Assembly: GCA_005877615.1 (NCBI GenBank)
Contig: VBOD01000111.1
Coordinates: 1-39,660 of the forward strand
Source of the DNA: Nitrospirota bacterium
GTDB lineage: Bacteria; Nitrospirota; Nitrospiria; Nitrospirales; NS-4
DNA length: 39,660 bases
Direction of reading: 5' to 3'
A model generated the notes under the pieces. It was not told the origin of the DNA and did not search any database. It saw only the letters and a list, made by a program, of their open reading frames with translations. Position 1 is the first letter of the stretch, and every line of letters begins with the position of its first letter. This document shows positions 23,566-33,326 of this stretch, in pieces. The translations under genes and the position numbers were made by a program.

Positions 23566-24710
23566 CCGTGCGGCTCGTGACCGGTTGCGTGTTGCTGGCG
23601 TTGCTGGCGAGTGGCTGCGGCGAAGGGGGGAAGACTGAGGCCGTTCAACCTGCCGACAAGCCCAAGCCGGCCGGGCAGGCGAATCACAGCCCGGAGCTCC
23701 GGCCGCAGATCGTCGTTGAGACAGCGCAGCTCAAACCCATCTCTGGAGACCTGTCCCTGCCCGGCAAGGTCCAGTACAGCGAAGACCGATATGCCAAGGT
23801 TTCCTCGCCGGTTGTGGGGCGTGTCGTTGAAGTGCGTGCGAAGCTTGGCGACAAGGTGGCCGCCGGCCAGGTCCTGTTGAGCATTGAGAGCGCGGACATC
23901 GGGGCCGCCTATTCCGATTTCGTCAAGGCGGAGTCGGACCTGAATCTCGCCAAGCGGAACTACGAGCTTGCCAAGGACCTGTACGAAACCAAGGCCCTAT
24001 CCAAGAAAGACCTAGTCCAGTCGGAGAACGACTTTTTGAAAGCGCAGGCCGAATTCAGGCGTGCACGGCAACGCCTGCTCGGACTGCGCGTGCCAGCCGA
24101 AGAGCTGGACAAGCCGCGGGCGGAGCGCCTGATCACCTCACGTTTCGATCTCAAATCCCCGTTGACCGGTACGGTGGTCGAGCGGAACGTGACGGTGGGC
24201 CAGACGGTGGGCGCCGATCCCACGCAGATGCTCTATACCATCGCCGATCTGAACGTGCTGCAGGTCGTAGCCGAGGTCTATGAGCGGGACCTGAGCAGCG
24301 TGTCCAAGGAGGCGCCCGTCACGGTCACGGTCGAAGCCTATCCGGATGAGACGTTCCCGGGCACGATCGCCTACGTCGGGGACGTGGTGGATCCGACGAC
24401 GCGGACGATCAAGGTCCGGTGCAACGTGACGAATCGCGACCTCAAGCTCAAACCGGAAATGTTCGCGCGGGTGAGGCTTAAGGTCGGGTCCAGCACGCCG
24501 GTACTGGCCGTCCCCAAAGAGGCCGTAATTGAGGTGGCGGGCCAGCCCTTCGTCTTCGTGCAATCGGCGGACGGTCGGTACGTGCGGCGGCCGGTGGTGA
24601 CCGGGGCGATATCGGGCGATACCATTCAAATCCGGGAGGGACTGCAGGCCGGGGAGCGGGTGGTCGTCAAAGGGGCGCTGCTGCTCAAGGGCGAGCAGGA
24701 GAAGGGGTAG
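23562..24710 (+). CDS. RND efflux periplasmic adaptor (CzcB-like), lipoprotein
   Basis: A membrane-fusion protein of 382 aa with GTG start 23562 in the overlap with the outer-membrane factor gene. The N-terminus ends in the lipobox LLASGC, so it is anchored to the inner membrane by lipid. Then come the lipoyl half-motif VSSPVVGRVVEVRAKLGDKV, a helical hairpin (about residues 105-175), the second lipoyl half DLKSPLTGTVVERNVTVGQTV and beta-barrel segments (TIAYVGDVVDPTTRTIKVRC). It has no His-rich metal-binding extension like that of some CzcB/CusB proteins. It ends directly before the pump gene. Confidence 0.92.
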   Translation: MTVRLVTGCVLLALLASGCGEGGKTEAVQPADKPKPAGQANHSPELRPQIVVETAQLKPISGDLSLPGKVQYSEDRYAKVSSPVVGRVVEVRAKLGDKVAAGQVLLSIESADIGAAYSDFVKAESDLNLAKRNYELAKDLYETKALSKKDLVQSENDFLKAQAEFRRARQRLLGLRVPAEELDKPRAERLITSRFDLKSPLTGTVVERNVTVGQTVGADPTQMLYTIADLNVLQVVAEVYERDLSSVSKEAPVTVTVEAYPDETFPGTIAYVGDVVDPTTRTIKVRCNVTNRDLKLKPEMFARVRLKVGSSTPVLAVPKEAVIEVAGQPFVFVQSADGRYVRRPVVTGAISGDTIQIREGLQAGERVVVKGALLLKGEQEKG

Positions 24711-27700
24711 ATGATTGCCCGGATCGTCGAGCTGGCGCTGGCTCAGCGGCTCCTCGTTCTAACGCTCGGCATCGTCCTTCTTTTCGGCGGCCTCTACGCC
24801 TTCCACGTCCTTGACGTGGTCGCCTATCCGGACCCATCGCCGCCGATGGTCGAGGTGATCACCCAGTATCCCGGGTGGTCCGCCGAGGAAATCGAACGGC
24901 TGATCACGATCCCGCTCGAGACAGCCCTGAACGGCATGCCCGGGCTGACCGATCTGCGCTCAATCTCGATTTTCGGCCTGAGCGACATCAAAGCATATTT
25001 CGACTTCGCTACCGACTACTACTTCGACCGCCAGGAAGTGCTGAACCGCGTCAACATGGTCTCGCTGTTCGGCGGGGTGCAGCCACAGCTTTCGCCCTGG
25101 TCGGCCATCGCCGAGATCTACCGTTACGAGCTGACGGGTCCGCCGGAGCTTTCCTTGAGTGACCTGAAGGCGACCCAGGACTGGCAGCTCCAGCGCCAGT
25201 TCAAGCAGGTCCGCGGGATCATTGACGTGACGGCCTTCGGCGGGACGACGAAGGAGTACCATGTGGACATCGATCCGGGGAGCCTGCTCCAGTACAACGT
25301 CACGCTGGGTCAGGTTCTCAATGCGCTTGCCAACAGCAACGCCAACGTCGGCGGCAACTATCTGACAGTCGGCGCGCAGAGTTTCAACGTGCGCGGCGTC
25401 GGTTTGATCCGGGACTTGAGCGACATCGAGAACGTCGTCGTCGCGGAGAAGGGCAGCACGCCGATCTATGTCAAGAATGTCGCGAGGGTGGCCTATGGCT
25501 ATCGCGTCCGTCTGGGCAAGGTAGGGATCGACGACCGCGACGATGTGGTGGAAGGTATCGTCCTGCTTCAGCGCCAGGCGAAGGCCATTCCGACGCTGGA
25601 GCGGGTGCGGAAGAAGGTCGAGCAATTGAACCACGGACGCCTTCCGACCGGCGTTCAGATCAAAACCTTCTATGATCGGACCGATCTGATCCAGATCACG
25701 ATCAAGACCATCATGGAGATCCTGTTCAGTGGGATGGTGCTCGTGTTCCTGCTCCTGTTCGTGTTTTTGGGCAACATGCGTGCGGCCCTCATTGTAGCCC
25801 TGACGGTACCCATGGCCCTGCTGTTCACCTTCTCCATGATGGTGTCGGTGGGGGAGTCGGCCAATCTGATCTCCCTCGGCGCCATCGACTTCGGGATCAT
25901 CGTGGACTCGGCGCTGATCATGGTCGAGGCGATCTTCCTGCAACTCAGCCATCATGCGGCCCAGCAGCGTCCGGTGGGGGTGACGATCGTGCGCGCGGCC
26001 CGGCACGTGGGCCGTCCGATCTTCTTCTCGACGCTCATCATCCTGGTCGCGTTCATCCCGCTCTTCACGATGATCGGGGTCCCGGGCAAGATCTTCGCGC
26101 CGATGTCGGTCACCTACGGGTTCGCGCTCTTGGGCGCACTGCTGATCGCCGTGACGCTCAGCCCGGTTCTGTGCGCGCTGTTGCTGAAGCCGCCGCTACC
26201 GGAAAAGGACACGCGATTCGTCGCGTGGCTCAAGAGGCTCTACCTGGTCACCCTCCGCCGGGTCCTCGCGAACCGCGGCCTCACGGTCGCGCTGGCAGCG
26301 GGACTCCTGCTCATCGCGCTGGCGGCGCTTCCGTTGATGGGCGGCGAGTTCATGCCGGCTCTGGAAGAGGGTAATCTCTGGGTGCGGGCGACGATGCCGG
26401 TGGACATCTCATTCAACGAAGCGGCCCGGATTGCGGCCGAGGCGCGGAGCGTCTTCCGCGCGCACCCGGCGGTCAAATCCGTGGCCTCGCAACTCGGTCG
26501 CCCGGACGACGGGACGGACCCCACGAGCTTTTTCAACGCGGAGTTTTTCGTCAACCTCAAGCCACGAGACGAATGGCCGCCAGGGCTCGACAAGCACGGG
26601 ATCATCCATGAGATCGAGGAGCAACTGAAGACGTTTCCCGGCATCATCTTCAATTTCTCTCAGGCGATCCAGGACAACGTCGAGGAAGCAATGTCCGGCG
26701 TCAAGGGGGAGAACTCGATCAAGCTGTTCGGCCGTGATCTCGCGCAGCTCGAGGCCACGGCGCTTCGGATTGAGCGGGTGATGAAGCCCATTCCCGGCGT
26801 CGCCGATCTCGGTGTGTTCCGGCTGCTGGGACAGCCGAATCTGCTCATCCAGGTGGATCGGACCGCCTGCGCCCGGTACGGCGTGCTGGTCTCGGATGTC
26901 AACGCGGTTGTGCAGGCGGCCATCGGAGGCCAGGCGGTGACCCAGGTCATCGAAGGCGAGCGGCGGTTCGATCTAGTCGTCCGCTTCCTGCCGCAATATC
27001 GGCAGGACATTCAGACGATCAGCAACATCCAGGTCGCCACGCCGGACGGCGCGCGGATCCCGCTCAAGCAGCTCGCCACTCTCACCGACCAGACCGGCGC
27101 GTTCATCATTTATCGAGAGAACAACGAGCGGTACATCCCGATCAAGTTCAGCGTGCGCGGCCGCGATCTGGCGAGCACCGTCCGCGACGTCCTGGCCAAG
27201 ATCGGAGAGAACGTGTCATTGCCTCCGGGTGTGCGGTATGAAGTGGCTGGCCAGTATGATCAGCTCCGGGATGAGCAGCGGCGGCTCGCCGTGATCGTGC
27301 CCGTGAGCCTGGTCGTGATCCTCTTCCTGCTCTATTTGACTTTCAACTCCTTTACCGATGCCTTTCTGGTCCTGGCCACCGTGCCGTTCGCGCTGATCGG
27401 CGGGATCCTATCGTTGGTGCTGACCGGGACGCACTTCAGCATCTCCGCCGCCGTGGGCATCATCTCGCTCATTGGCGTGGCCATCCTCGGCGGGGTGCTG
27501 TTGATCTCCCGCATCAAGGAGTTGTTGCTCGAAGGCGTCAGGCTTGAGGACGCGATCATGCGGTCAGCGGAATCGCAGATGCGGCCGATCCTCATGGCCA
27601 CGCTGGGCGCCGCAATCGGGCTGCTGCCTGCGGCAGTCGCGACGGGCATCGGCGCGCAAACCCAGCAGCCGCTCGCGCGCGTGGTCGTCGGCGGGATGCT

Positions 27701-27839
27701 GACGGCCGCCGTGCTGATCCTAGTCGTGTTGCCGGTCCTGTACTCGCTGTTCAGCACAAGCGACGGAGCGGGGCCGGAGCCTGGCATCCCGCCGGAGCTA
27801 CCCCAGGATACGCGAACGGGTAAGGACCATGTGGCTTAA
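24711..27839 (+). CDS. CzcA-type heavy-metal RND efflux pump
   Basis: The proton-driven inner-membrane pump of the tripartite system. 1042 aa, the family length, with 12 predicted transmembrane helices and two large periplasmic loops. TM4 carries DFGIIVDSALIMVEA (residues 393-407). D393, D399 and E406 are spaced as in CzcA (D402, D408, E415), which defines heavy-metal (HME) rather than drug RND pumps. The usual GA and VEN of that motif read SA and VEA here, so substrate range may differ. It starts right after the adaptor stop. Its stop lies 11 nt inside the next gene. Confidence 0.93.
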   Translation: MIARIVELALAQRLLVLTLGIVLLFGGLYAFHVLDVVAYPDPSPPMVEVITQYPGWSAEEIERLITIPLETALNGMPGLTDLRSISIFGLSDIKAYFDFATDYYFDRQEVLNRVNMVSLFGGVQPQLSPWSAIAEIYRYELTGPPELSLSDLKATQDWQLQRQFKQVRGIIDVTAFGGTTKEYHVDIDPGSLLQYNVTLGQVLNALANSNANVGGNYLTVGAQSFNVRGVGLIRDLSDIENVVVAEKGSTPIYVKNVARVAYGYRVRLGKVGIDDRDDVVEGIVLLQRQAKAIPTLERVRKKVEQLNHGRLPTGVQIKTFYDRTDLIQITIKTIMEILFSGMVLVFLLLFVFLGNMRAALIVALTVPMALLFTFSMMVSVGESANLISLGAIDFGIIVDSALIMVEAIFLQLSHHAAQQRPVGVTIVRAARHVGRPIFFSTLIILVAFIPLFTMIGVPGKIFAPMSVTYGFALLGALLIAVTLSPVLCALLLKPPLPEKDTRFVAWLKRLYLVTLRRVLANRGLTVALAAGLLLIALAALPLMGGEFMPALEEGNLWVRATMPVDISFNEAARIAAEARSVFRAHPAVKSVASQLGRPDDGTDPTSFFNAEFFVNLKPRDEWPPGLDKHGIIHEIEEQLKTFPGIIFNFSQAIQDNVEEAMSGVKGENSIKLFGRDLAQLEATALRIERVMKPIPGVADLGVFRLLGQPNLLIQVDRTACARYGVLVSDVNAVVQAAIGGQAVTQVIEGERRFDLVVRFLPQYRQDIQTISNIQVATPDGARIPLKQLATLTDQTGAFIIYRENNERYIPIKFSVRGRDLASTVRDVLAKIGENVSLPPGVRYEVAGQYDQLRDEQRRLAVIVPVSLVVILFLLYLTFNSFTDAFLVLATVPFALIGGILSLVLTGTHFSISAAVGIISLIGVAILGGVLLISRIKELLLEGVRLEDAIMRSAESQMRPILMATLGAAIGLLPAAVATGIGAQTQQPLARVVVGGMLTAAVLILVVLPVLYSLFSTSDGAGPEPGIPPELPQDTRTGKDHVA

Positions 27840-29643
27840 GCGCTGGTTGCTCGGCCATCCCCTCGCGACCAAGCAGGCCGCTCACGAGCGGCTGTCTAAT
27901 CCCATCGCGTTAGCGGTCTTCTCGTCGGACCCGCTCTCCTCGGTCGCCTACGCCACCGAGGAAATCCTCCTCGTCTTGGTGTTGGCCGGCACGGCCGCCC
28001 TGCACTACTCCCTCGGGATCAGCCTCGTGATCGTCGGCCTGGTGGCCATTCTCACCGTGTCCTACCGTCAGACCATCTACGCCTATCCGTCGGGCGGCGG
28101 GGCGTATGTCGTGGCCAAGTGCACCCTGGGCGAGCACCCGGGGCTTGTCGCGGCCGCGGCCCTGCTGATCGACTACGTCCTCACGGTGGCCGTGAGCGTT
28201 GCGGCGGGGATCGCCGCGATCACCTCCGCGGTGCCGGAGTTGCACGAGCATCGCGTGGGCTTGGGTCTTCTGGCGATCGCCGTCTTGACCTGGGGCAATC
28301 TGCGAGGCGTCCGGGAGTCGGGGAAGATCTTCGCGGTGCCGACCTACCTGTTCGTCGGCAGCCTGGGGTTGGTGATCGTCACCGGCCTGGGGCGGATGCT
28401 CTTCGGCGCCGAGGAGGCGCCCCCGCCCCCGCCCGTTCCGGCGGTGGAAGGGCTCACGCTGTTTCTGCTCCTTCGCGCGTTCTCCTCCGGCTGCACCGCC
28501 TTGACCGGCATCGAGGCGATCTCGAACGGCGTGCCGGCCTTCCGGCCCCCGGCGTCGAAGAACGCCGCGACCACTATGATCTGGATGGCTGCGATCCTGG
28601 GAAGCCTGTTTCTGGGTCTCACCATCCTGGCCTATGTCTACGGGCTCGTGCCGCGCGAGGAAGAGACACTGATCTCCCAGATCGCGCGAATCTCGCTCGG
28701 CGGGGGCGTCCTGTACTATTTCATGCAGGTCGCGACGATGCTGATCCTGATCCTCGCGGCGAACACAAGCTACAACGGCTTTCCGCGCCTAGCCAGCCTG
28801 CTGGCGCAGGACAGCTTTCTGCCGCACCAGATGCGTAGCGTTGGTGACCGGTTGGCGTTCTCGAACGGGATTTTCATCCTGGGGCTGAGCGCGGCGTTCC
28901 TGCTGATCTTCTTTCGCGGCCAGACGCACGCGTTGATCCCGCTGTACGCCGTCGGGGTCTTCCTGTCCTTCACGCTCTGCCAGGCGGGCATGGTCAGGCA
29001 CTGGCAAGACCGCAAGGGCCGCGGCTGGCGGAAGAAATTCGCGATCAATCTGACGGGCGCCGTCGCGACCGGCGTGGCCACCGTGGTCTTGGCCATCACG
29101 AAGTTCACGCACGGCGCTTGGATGGTGATCTTTCTCATCCCACTCCTCATCAGCATGTTCAAGAAGATCCAGTGGCACTACAAGATGGCCGACTGGCAGC
29201 TGTCGCTGGCCATGTACGACCGGCCTAAGCACTCGCCGCCGAACGTTGTGGTGATGCCGATCGGGAGCGTGAACCGGGCGGTCATCATCGCCTTGGACTA
29301 CGTCCGGCAGAGGGCGCAGGACATCCGCGCGGTGCACGTGGACGTGGATCCCGACGAGACCGCGAAGGTCAAGGCAGACTGGGAGAAGTGGGGCGCCGGC
29401 ATTCCCCTGGTGATCCTGCCCTCGCCGTATCGGTCGTTTATCCAGCCGTTGCTCGACTATATCGAAAAAGTCCGGCAGGAGAATCCCGGCGGGTGGGTCA
29501 CGGTCGTGCTGGGGGAGGTTCTGCCCGCACGCTGGTGGGAGAACCTGCTGCACAATCAACGCGCGCTGCTGATTAAGGCCGCGCTGCTCTTCAAATTCCG
29601 CGTGATCGTCACCGACGTCCCTTACCATCTGGGGCCCTACTAG
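27829..29643 (+). CDS. APC-superfamily permease, KimA-like potassium transporter
   Basis: 604 aa. Residues 1-460 contain about 12 transmembrane helices. ALAVFSSDPLSSVAYATEEIL near residue 30 and YRQTIYAYPSGGGAYVV near 85 match the KimA (formerly YdaO) group of the KUP/APC superfamily, known in Bacillus as a high-affinity K+ importer. Residues 465-604 form a cytosolic domain (VVVMPIGSVNRAVIIALDYV, then VTVVLGEVLPARWWENLLHNQ) like the regulatory tail of that group. The start overlaps czcA by 11 nt and has AAGGA upstream. Potassium as substrate is inferred from family only. Confidence 0.85.
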   Translation: MWLKRWLLGHPLATKQAAHERLSNPIALAVFSSDPLSSVAYATEEILLVLVLAGTAALHYSLGISLVIVGLVAILTVSYRQTIYAYPSGGGAYVVAKCTLGEHPGLVAAAALLIDYVLTVAVSVAAGIAAITSAVPELHEHRVGLGLLAIAVLTWGNLRGVRESGKIFAVPTYLFVGSLGLVIVTGLGRMLFGAEEAPPPPPVPAVEGLTLFLLLRAFSSGCTALTGIEAISNGVPAFRPPASKNAATTMIWMAAILGSLFLGLTILAYVYGLVPREEETLISQIARISLGGGVLYYFMQVATMLILILAANTSYNGFPRLASLLAQDSFLPHQMRSVGDRLAFSNGIFILGLSAAFLLIFFRGQTHALIPLYAVGVFLSFTLCQAGMVRHWQDRKGRGWRKKFAINLTGAVATGVATVVLAITKFTHGAWMVIFLIPLLISMFKKIQWHYKMADWQLSLAMYDRPKHSPPNVVVMPIGSVNRAVIIALDYVRQRAQDIRAVHVDVDPDETAKVKADWEKWGAGIPLVILPSPYRSFIQPLLDYIEKVRQENPGGWVTVVLGEVLPARWWENLLHNQRALLIKAALLFKFRVIVTDVPYHLGPY

Positions 29644-29726
29644 CCTTCCGCTGTGGGGTCTTTCGGTCCCTCTTCAGACCGTGCTAGAGTACTTCTCTCA
29701 TCGCTGTTGTTGATTGGAGGCGTGGT

Positions 29727-31436
29727 ATGCGGCGGTCGTGCGTGTCGCCTTCGCGTGTTTTTCTAGTGACCGTACTGGCGTGCATCGCCTCAGGCCTGTG
29801 GTGGGCGCTGTTGTTCGCCCCGGCTGCGGGCGCGGCGCCGGCGGCCCAGTACGCGAAGAAGGGAAAGCGGCCGCCGGCCAAGCCCTCTCCGGTGATCGCG
29901 GCGGCCAAGCAGTATGCGGAAGCCATCGCCTCGGGCGATCGGGTGGCGTTCGGGCGGCTCGACTTCGACTGCCAGTTCGCGCTGGTCTCGGCCGCTGCCG
30001 CGCCGTTCAAGGATTTTCCGCCAGGGTCCGATCCGGTCTACGGGCAGTGCTGGACGATACTGGTTCAGGCCCATGACGCCGCCGTCGAGCAACGGGATGA
30101 GGGGGTCAATGCGATCTGGCCGGGCAATGGATTCCTGGTGTTCTACAGGAACGAGCTCGCCAGCTACCCGCCGTCGTTTTATGTGATGGATCGGCTGGGC
30201 CTGTCGCCGCCGGGCGGGGGCCTGCGGGTCGAGCCGGTGGACAGCGCGCCCATTCCGGAAGCCTCGTTCCGGATGCGCCCGGGCGCGCCCCTGGTGTCGG
30301 TGCTGGCCGCGGTGGTCCGGCTCCGGGTCATCTATAAGGATCCGATCACTTCGCCGGTTACGTACGCCCCCGAGGAGTACAACCTGACCGCCACGGTCAA
30401 GACCACTGCGCAGGCGCTGAAGGCGGTCACCGTCAAATGGGTGGTGCTGTCGGGCCTGCGGAAGCTGGGGTTCCCTGGTGACACGGCTGTGCTGAATCTG
30501 CGGGTGGCCGGCCCCGGCGGGGATCCCGTTCCATTCGTGGCCGCGACCGGCGGCTACATCCCCGATTCCGGCGCCTGGTGGAAGCCGACCGACGCGCCCG
30601 AGGTGCTGAGCGCCGCGCTCCAACGCATGGCGCAGTACGCCGAGCAACGCGACCGCATCGCGCTGTTGAATCGCGTGCTGATCGTGGACCCCGGCCACGT
30701 GGCCGCGCTGACGATACTTACAGGTGAGCTCTACCAGACGCTGGTGAACGCCGGCGCTGCCGTGCACCACGTGCCGATCGGCGATGCGGCGCTGGCCGCC
30801 CGCTTCAACGAGCTCTACTGGAACGCCTACGCCCAGGCGTCCCGCATCGACATCTCCTACCCGAGGAACATGATCGGGAAGGACGGCATCGCCGCGCCGA
30901 CCCCGGCCGACCATCTGTACCGGATGCTCCCTGCGATGGAGCGACTCGCGCGCCTGCAACCGGACGATCTGGAGAATCGGATTCGCCTGGGCAACGCCTA
31001 TCGGTGGAACAACGACCCGCAGGGGGCCATCGCCGCGCATGAGGTGGTGCTGAAGGTCATCCCACCGGAGCGGACGGCGTTCAAGGCGCGCGTTCTGCTG
31101 GAGTTGGCCTGGTCCCGCATCGCCAAGGTCGCCTGGGACCGCATGTTGGATGATCCAGGCCTCGTGCAGGCGTACAAGGAGGCGGAGGAGGCGTTCAAGC
31201 TGACGGATCGGCCGCTGGACAAGTTCACGGCTGCCTACACGATGGCTTACAGCCTGGCTTACATGCCGAACCGCGACAACCACGCGATGCTGGAGAAGCT
31301 GACCGAGGCGCGCCGTTGGTATTTGCAGTTGGCCGGCGCCTCCGTGGACTCGTGGCGCTATCTGCTCCTGAACGACACGCTCAAAGGCGTCGTCGAAGCC
31401 GACCCAGCCTTCAAACCCCTCCTCACCGCGTCGTAA
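29727..31436 (+). CDS. Exported protein of unknown function with TPR-like C-terminal part
   Basis: 569 aa with a good ribosome site (TTGGAGGCGTGGT before ATG 29727). The signal peptide is residues 1-36 (cleavage near AGA-AP), followed by a basic Lys/Pro linker. Residues 50-200 are mixed alpha/beta with two cysteines. Residues 200-290 look beta-rich. From about 300 the sequence is helical, and LARLQPDDLENRIRLGNAYRW followed by NDPQGAIAAHEVVLKVIPP reads like a tetratricopeptide pair. It is a single gene between the KimA-like gene and a convergent membrane gene. I do not recognise the full-length family. Confidence 0.8.
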   Translation: MRRSCVSPSRVFLVTVLACIASGLWWALLFAPAAGAAPAAQYAKKGKRPPAKPSPVIAAAKQYAEAIASGDRVAFGRLDFDCQFALVSAAAAPFKDFPPGSDPVYGQCWTILVQAHDAAVEQRDEGVNAIWPGNGFLVFYRNELASYPPSFYVMDRLGLSPPGGGLRVEPVDSAPIPEASFRMRPGAPLVSVLAAVVRLRVIYKDPITSPVTYAPEEYNLTATVKTTAQALKAVTVKWVVLSGLRKLGFPGDTAVLNLRVAGPGGDPVPFVAATGGYIPDSGAWWKPTDAPEVLSAALQRMAQYAEQRDRIALLNRVLIVDPGHVAALTILTGELYQTLVNAGAAVHHVPIGDAALAARFNELYWNAYAQASRIDISYPRNMIGKDGIAAPTPADHLYRMLPAMERLARLQPDDLENRIRLGNAYRWNNDPQGAIAAHEVVLKVIPPERTAFKARVLLELAWSRIAKVAWDRMLDDPGLVQAYKEAEEAFKLTDRPLDKFTAAYTMAYSLAYMPNRDNHAMLEKLTEARRWYLQLAGASVDSWRYLLLNDTLKGVVEADPAFKPLLTAS

Positions 31437-31452
31437 CTACCCTAGATAGTGT

Positions 31453-31965
31453 TTAGTGATGCAGGTGCTTCATGGTCGAGGCCATAAGCACGATGAAGAT
31501 GCCGAACCAGAAGGACGCGCGAAGAAACGGGACGCCTTCCGGGTCCTTCTCTTCGTCGTCTGATTTGCCCTTCTCTTCGGGCTCGGGCGGAAAGATGATG
31601 TTGTACAGGAAGAGCGTCATGATGCACATGACGAAGAAGAGCTTGATGCCCAGCGCGATCAGGTACGGGTTAGTGAACCCTTCCCCGTTGGTCGCCTTCA
31701 TCAGCCGGTTGACGTAGGCGATGTTGATCCCGCCGGTGACCAGGATGATCAGCATGAGGGCACCGATGATCCGCTGGTACTTCCGGTAGATGGCGTTGGC
31801 GAGCGGCTTGACGAGCTCGCCCGGGACCGATTTCCTCAGCGAGGGCACGACGGCCATCATCAGCAGGCCCAGCCCGCCGATCCAGAGGATGGCGGACATC
31901 AGGTGGAGCCAGTGGTTCACGATCGGGATCCACTGGTTAATGAATGCGTCGATGAACTTGTCCAT
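31453..31965 (-). CDS. CopD-like four-helix membrane protein
   Basis: 170 aa with four hydrophobic helices: about residues 17-38, 67-86, 102-125 and 147-163. VNHWLHLMSAILWIGGLGLLMM resembles the first helix of CopD/DUF-type membrane proteins with a conserved histidine pair, and MKHLHH ends the protein. A charged loop EPEEKGKSDDEEKDPEG separates helices 3 and 4. Histidines in helix 1 and at the C-terminus could bind haem or copper, as inferred from related proteins. ATG 31965 overlaps the radical SAM stop by one base (TGATG), so it is the third gene of the USP/PCP_red operon. Confidence 0.8.
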   Translation of the reverse strand: MDKFIDAFINQWIPIVNHWLHLMSAILWIGGLGLLMMAVVPSLRKSVPGELVKPLANAIYRKYQRIIGALMLIILVTGGINIAYVNRLMKATNGEGFTNPYLIALGIKLFFVMCIMTLFLYNIIFPPEPEEKGKSDDEEKDPEGVPFLRASFWFGIFIVLMASTMKHLHH

Positions 31966-33326
31966 CAGAATTTGAACACGGGTTTCTCGTTGCCGAAGCG
32001 CGCTTTGCGGAGCTCTTCCATGAACTCCGGCGTGATCACCGACAGCCCGCGCTCACGGGCCTTGGCCTCCACGCTCTTCTTGACCATCGCCTGCATGAAG
32101 TAGGGGATGCGCTTGAAGCGGGCCGCGGCCTCGTCGGACCAACGCACCCCGAACTTCTCCGGGGCGGTGTCCACGCCGATCTCGTTGACCTTGACCTTGG
32201 GGCCGCCCTTCGGGGTGTAGAGGCACCACTCGTCCGCGTCCAGCCAGTCCCCGTGGTCGGCGTAGGGGCGGGCGCGGCACCCGCCGCAGATGTCGGAGTA
32301 CTCGCAATCCGCGCACTTGCCCTTGAGCTTCGGCTCGCGGAACGAGTCGAACACCTCCGAGCGCTCCCACAGGTCCACGAAGCTGACCTCCCGCACGTTG
32401 CCCGCGCTCAACGGCATGTACGGGCACGGGGTGAGGTTCCCTTCCGGCGTCACGCGGGCGTAGTTCGTGCCGGCGAGGCAGCCGCCGCCCATGTAGCCGG
32501 TGGCTTTGGTGATCGGCGAGTTGGGGTCGCGCTCGTACGCGATGCGCTTGAAGTGCGGCGCGCACCGGGCACGCACCAGCATGTCGGGATACTGCTGCTG
32601 CACGTCCACGAGGTACGTGAGCACCTCCTCGTACTGCGGGGGCGTGATGTCGGTCATCTCCTCGCCGCGGCCCGTGCAGACCAGGAAGAACAGGTTCAAC
32701 ACGCGGGCGCCCAGCTTGTGCGTGAACGCGACCATCTCGGGCACCTCGCGGTAGTTCATCGGGGAGACGCTGAAGTGGACCTGGAACTGCAGCCCGGTGC
32801 GCTTGCAGGCCTCGATGCCGGCCATCGTGCGCGCCCACGCGCCGGGGAGCCCGCGGAACGCGTCATGCTTGGCGGGGTCCACCGAGTCCACGCTGATGCC
32901 CATGCCCATCACGCCGATCTCGACCAGTTCCTTGGCCAGCGCGTCATCGATCAGCATTCCGTTGGTCCCGAAGACGACCATGAAGCCGCCCTTGACGGCG
33001 TAGCGGGCGATGTCGAGGATGTCCGGGCGGGTGAGCGGCTCGCCGCCGGTGATGACGACGATTGCGTGCTTGTTCACGATCGCCATCTGGTCCAGCAGCG
33101 TGCACACCTCCTGCGTTGTCAGTTCGTCGGCCGCGCCGGACACCCGGGTCGTCGCGTCGAGGTAGCAGTGCCCGCAGCGGAGGTTGCACCGCTTGGTGAG
33201 GTTCAGCGCGATGAGGTAAGGCTTCCAGTCATTCTGCGGGGTGGGCTTGCGACCCTCCGGCAGGAGGCCGGGCCGGTTGATGTACCGTAGGGGGATCGGA
33301 TTGATGAGCTGGAGCGAGTCGTTCAC
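31965..33326 (-). CDS. NirJ/AhbD-like radical SAM/SPASM protein with C-terminal PCP_red domain
   Basis: 453 aa, start GTG 33326. The radical SAM cluster is C47-x3-C51-x2-C54, with GGEP at 94-97. Auxiliary cysteines C255, C283, C301, C338, C341, C347, C350 and C368, with GGCRARPYADHGDWLDADEWC at 348-368, follow the layout of NirJ/AhbC/AhbD enzymes of haem d1 and siroheme-dependent haem synthesis. Residues 394-441 (VRWSDEAAARFKRIPYFMQAMV and following) are a PCP_red domain, found at the end of protochlorophyllide reductase subunit B. It overlaps the upstream USP-PCP_red gene by 4 nt (GTGA). Tetrapyrrole chemistry is likely but not proven. The frame upstream to 33965 is a shadow. Confidence 0.88.
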   Translation of the reverse strand: MNDSLQLINPIPLRYINRPGLLPEGRKPTPQNDWKPYLIALNLTKRCNLRCGHCYLDATTRVSGAADELTTQEVCTLLDQMAIVNKHAIVVITGGEPLTRPDILDIARYAVKGGFMVVFGTNGMLIDDALAKELVEIGVMGMGISVDSVDPAKHDAFRGLPGAWARTMAGIEACKRTGLQFQVHFSVSPMNYREVPEMVAFTHKLGARVLNLFFLVCTGRGEEMTDITPPQYEEVLTYLVDVQQQYPDMLVRARCAPHFKRIAYERDPNSPITKATGYMGGGCLAGTNYARVTPEGNLTPCPYMPLSAGNVREVSFVDLWERSEVFDSFREPKLKGKCADCEYSDICGGCRARPYADHGDWLDADEWCLYTPKGGPKVKVNEIGVDTAPEKFGVRWSDEAAARFKRIPYFMQAMVKKSVEAKARERGLSVITPEFMEELRKARFGNEKPVFKF

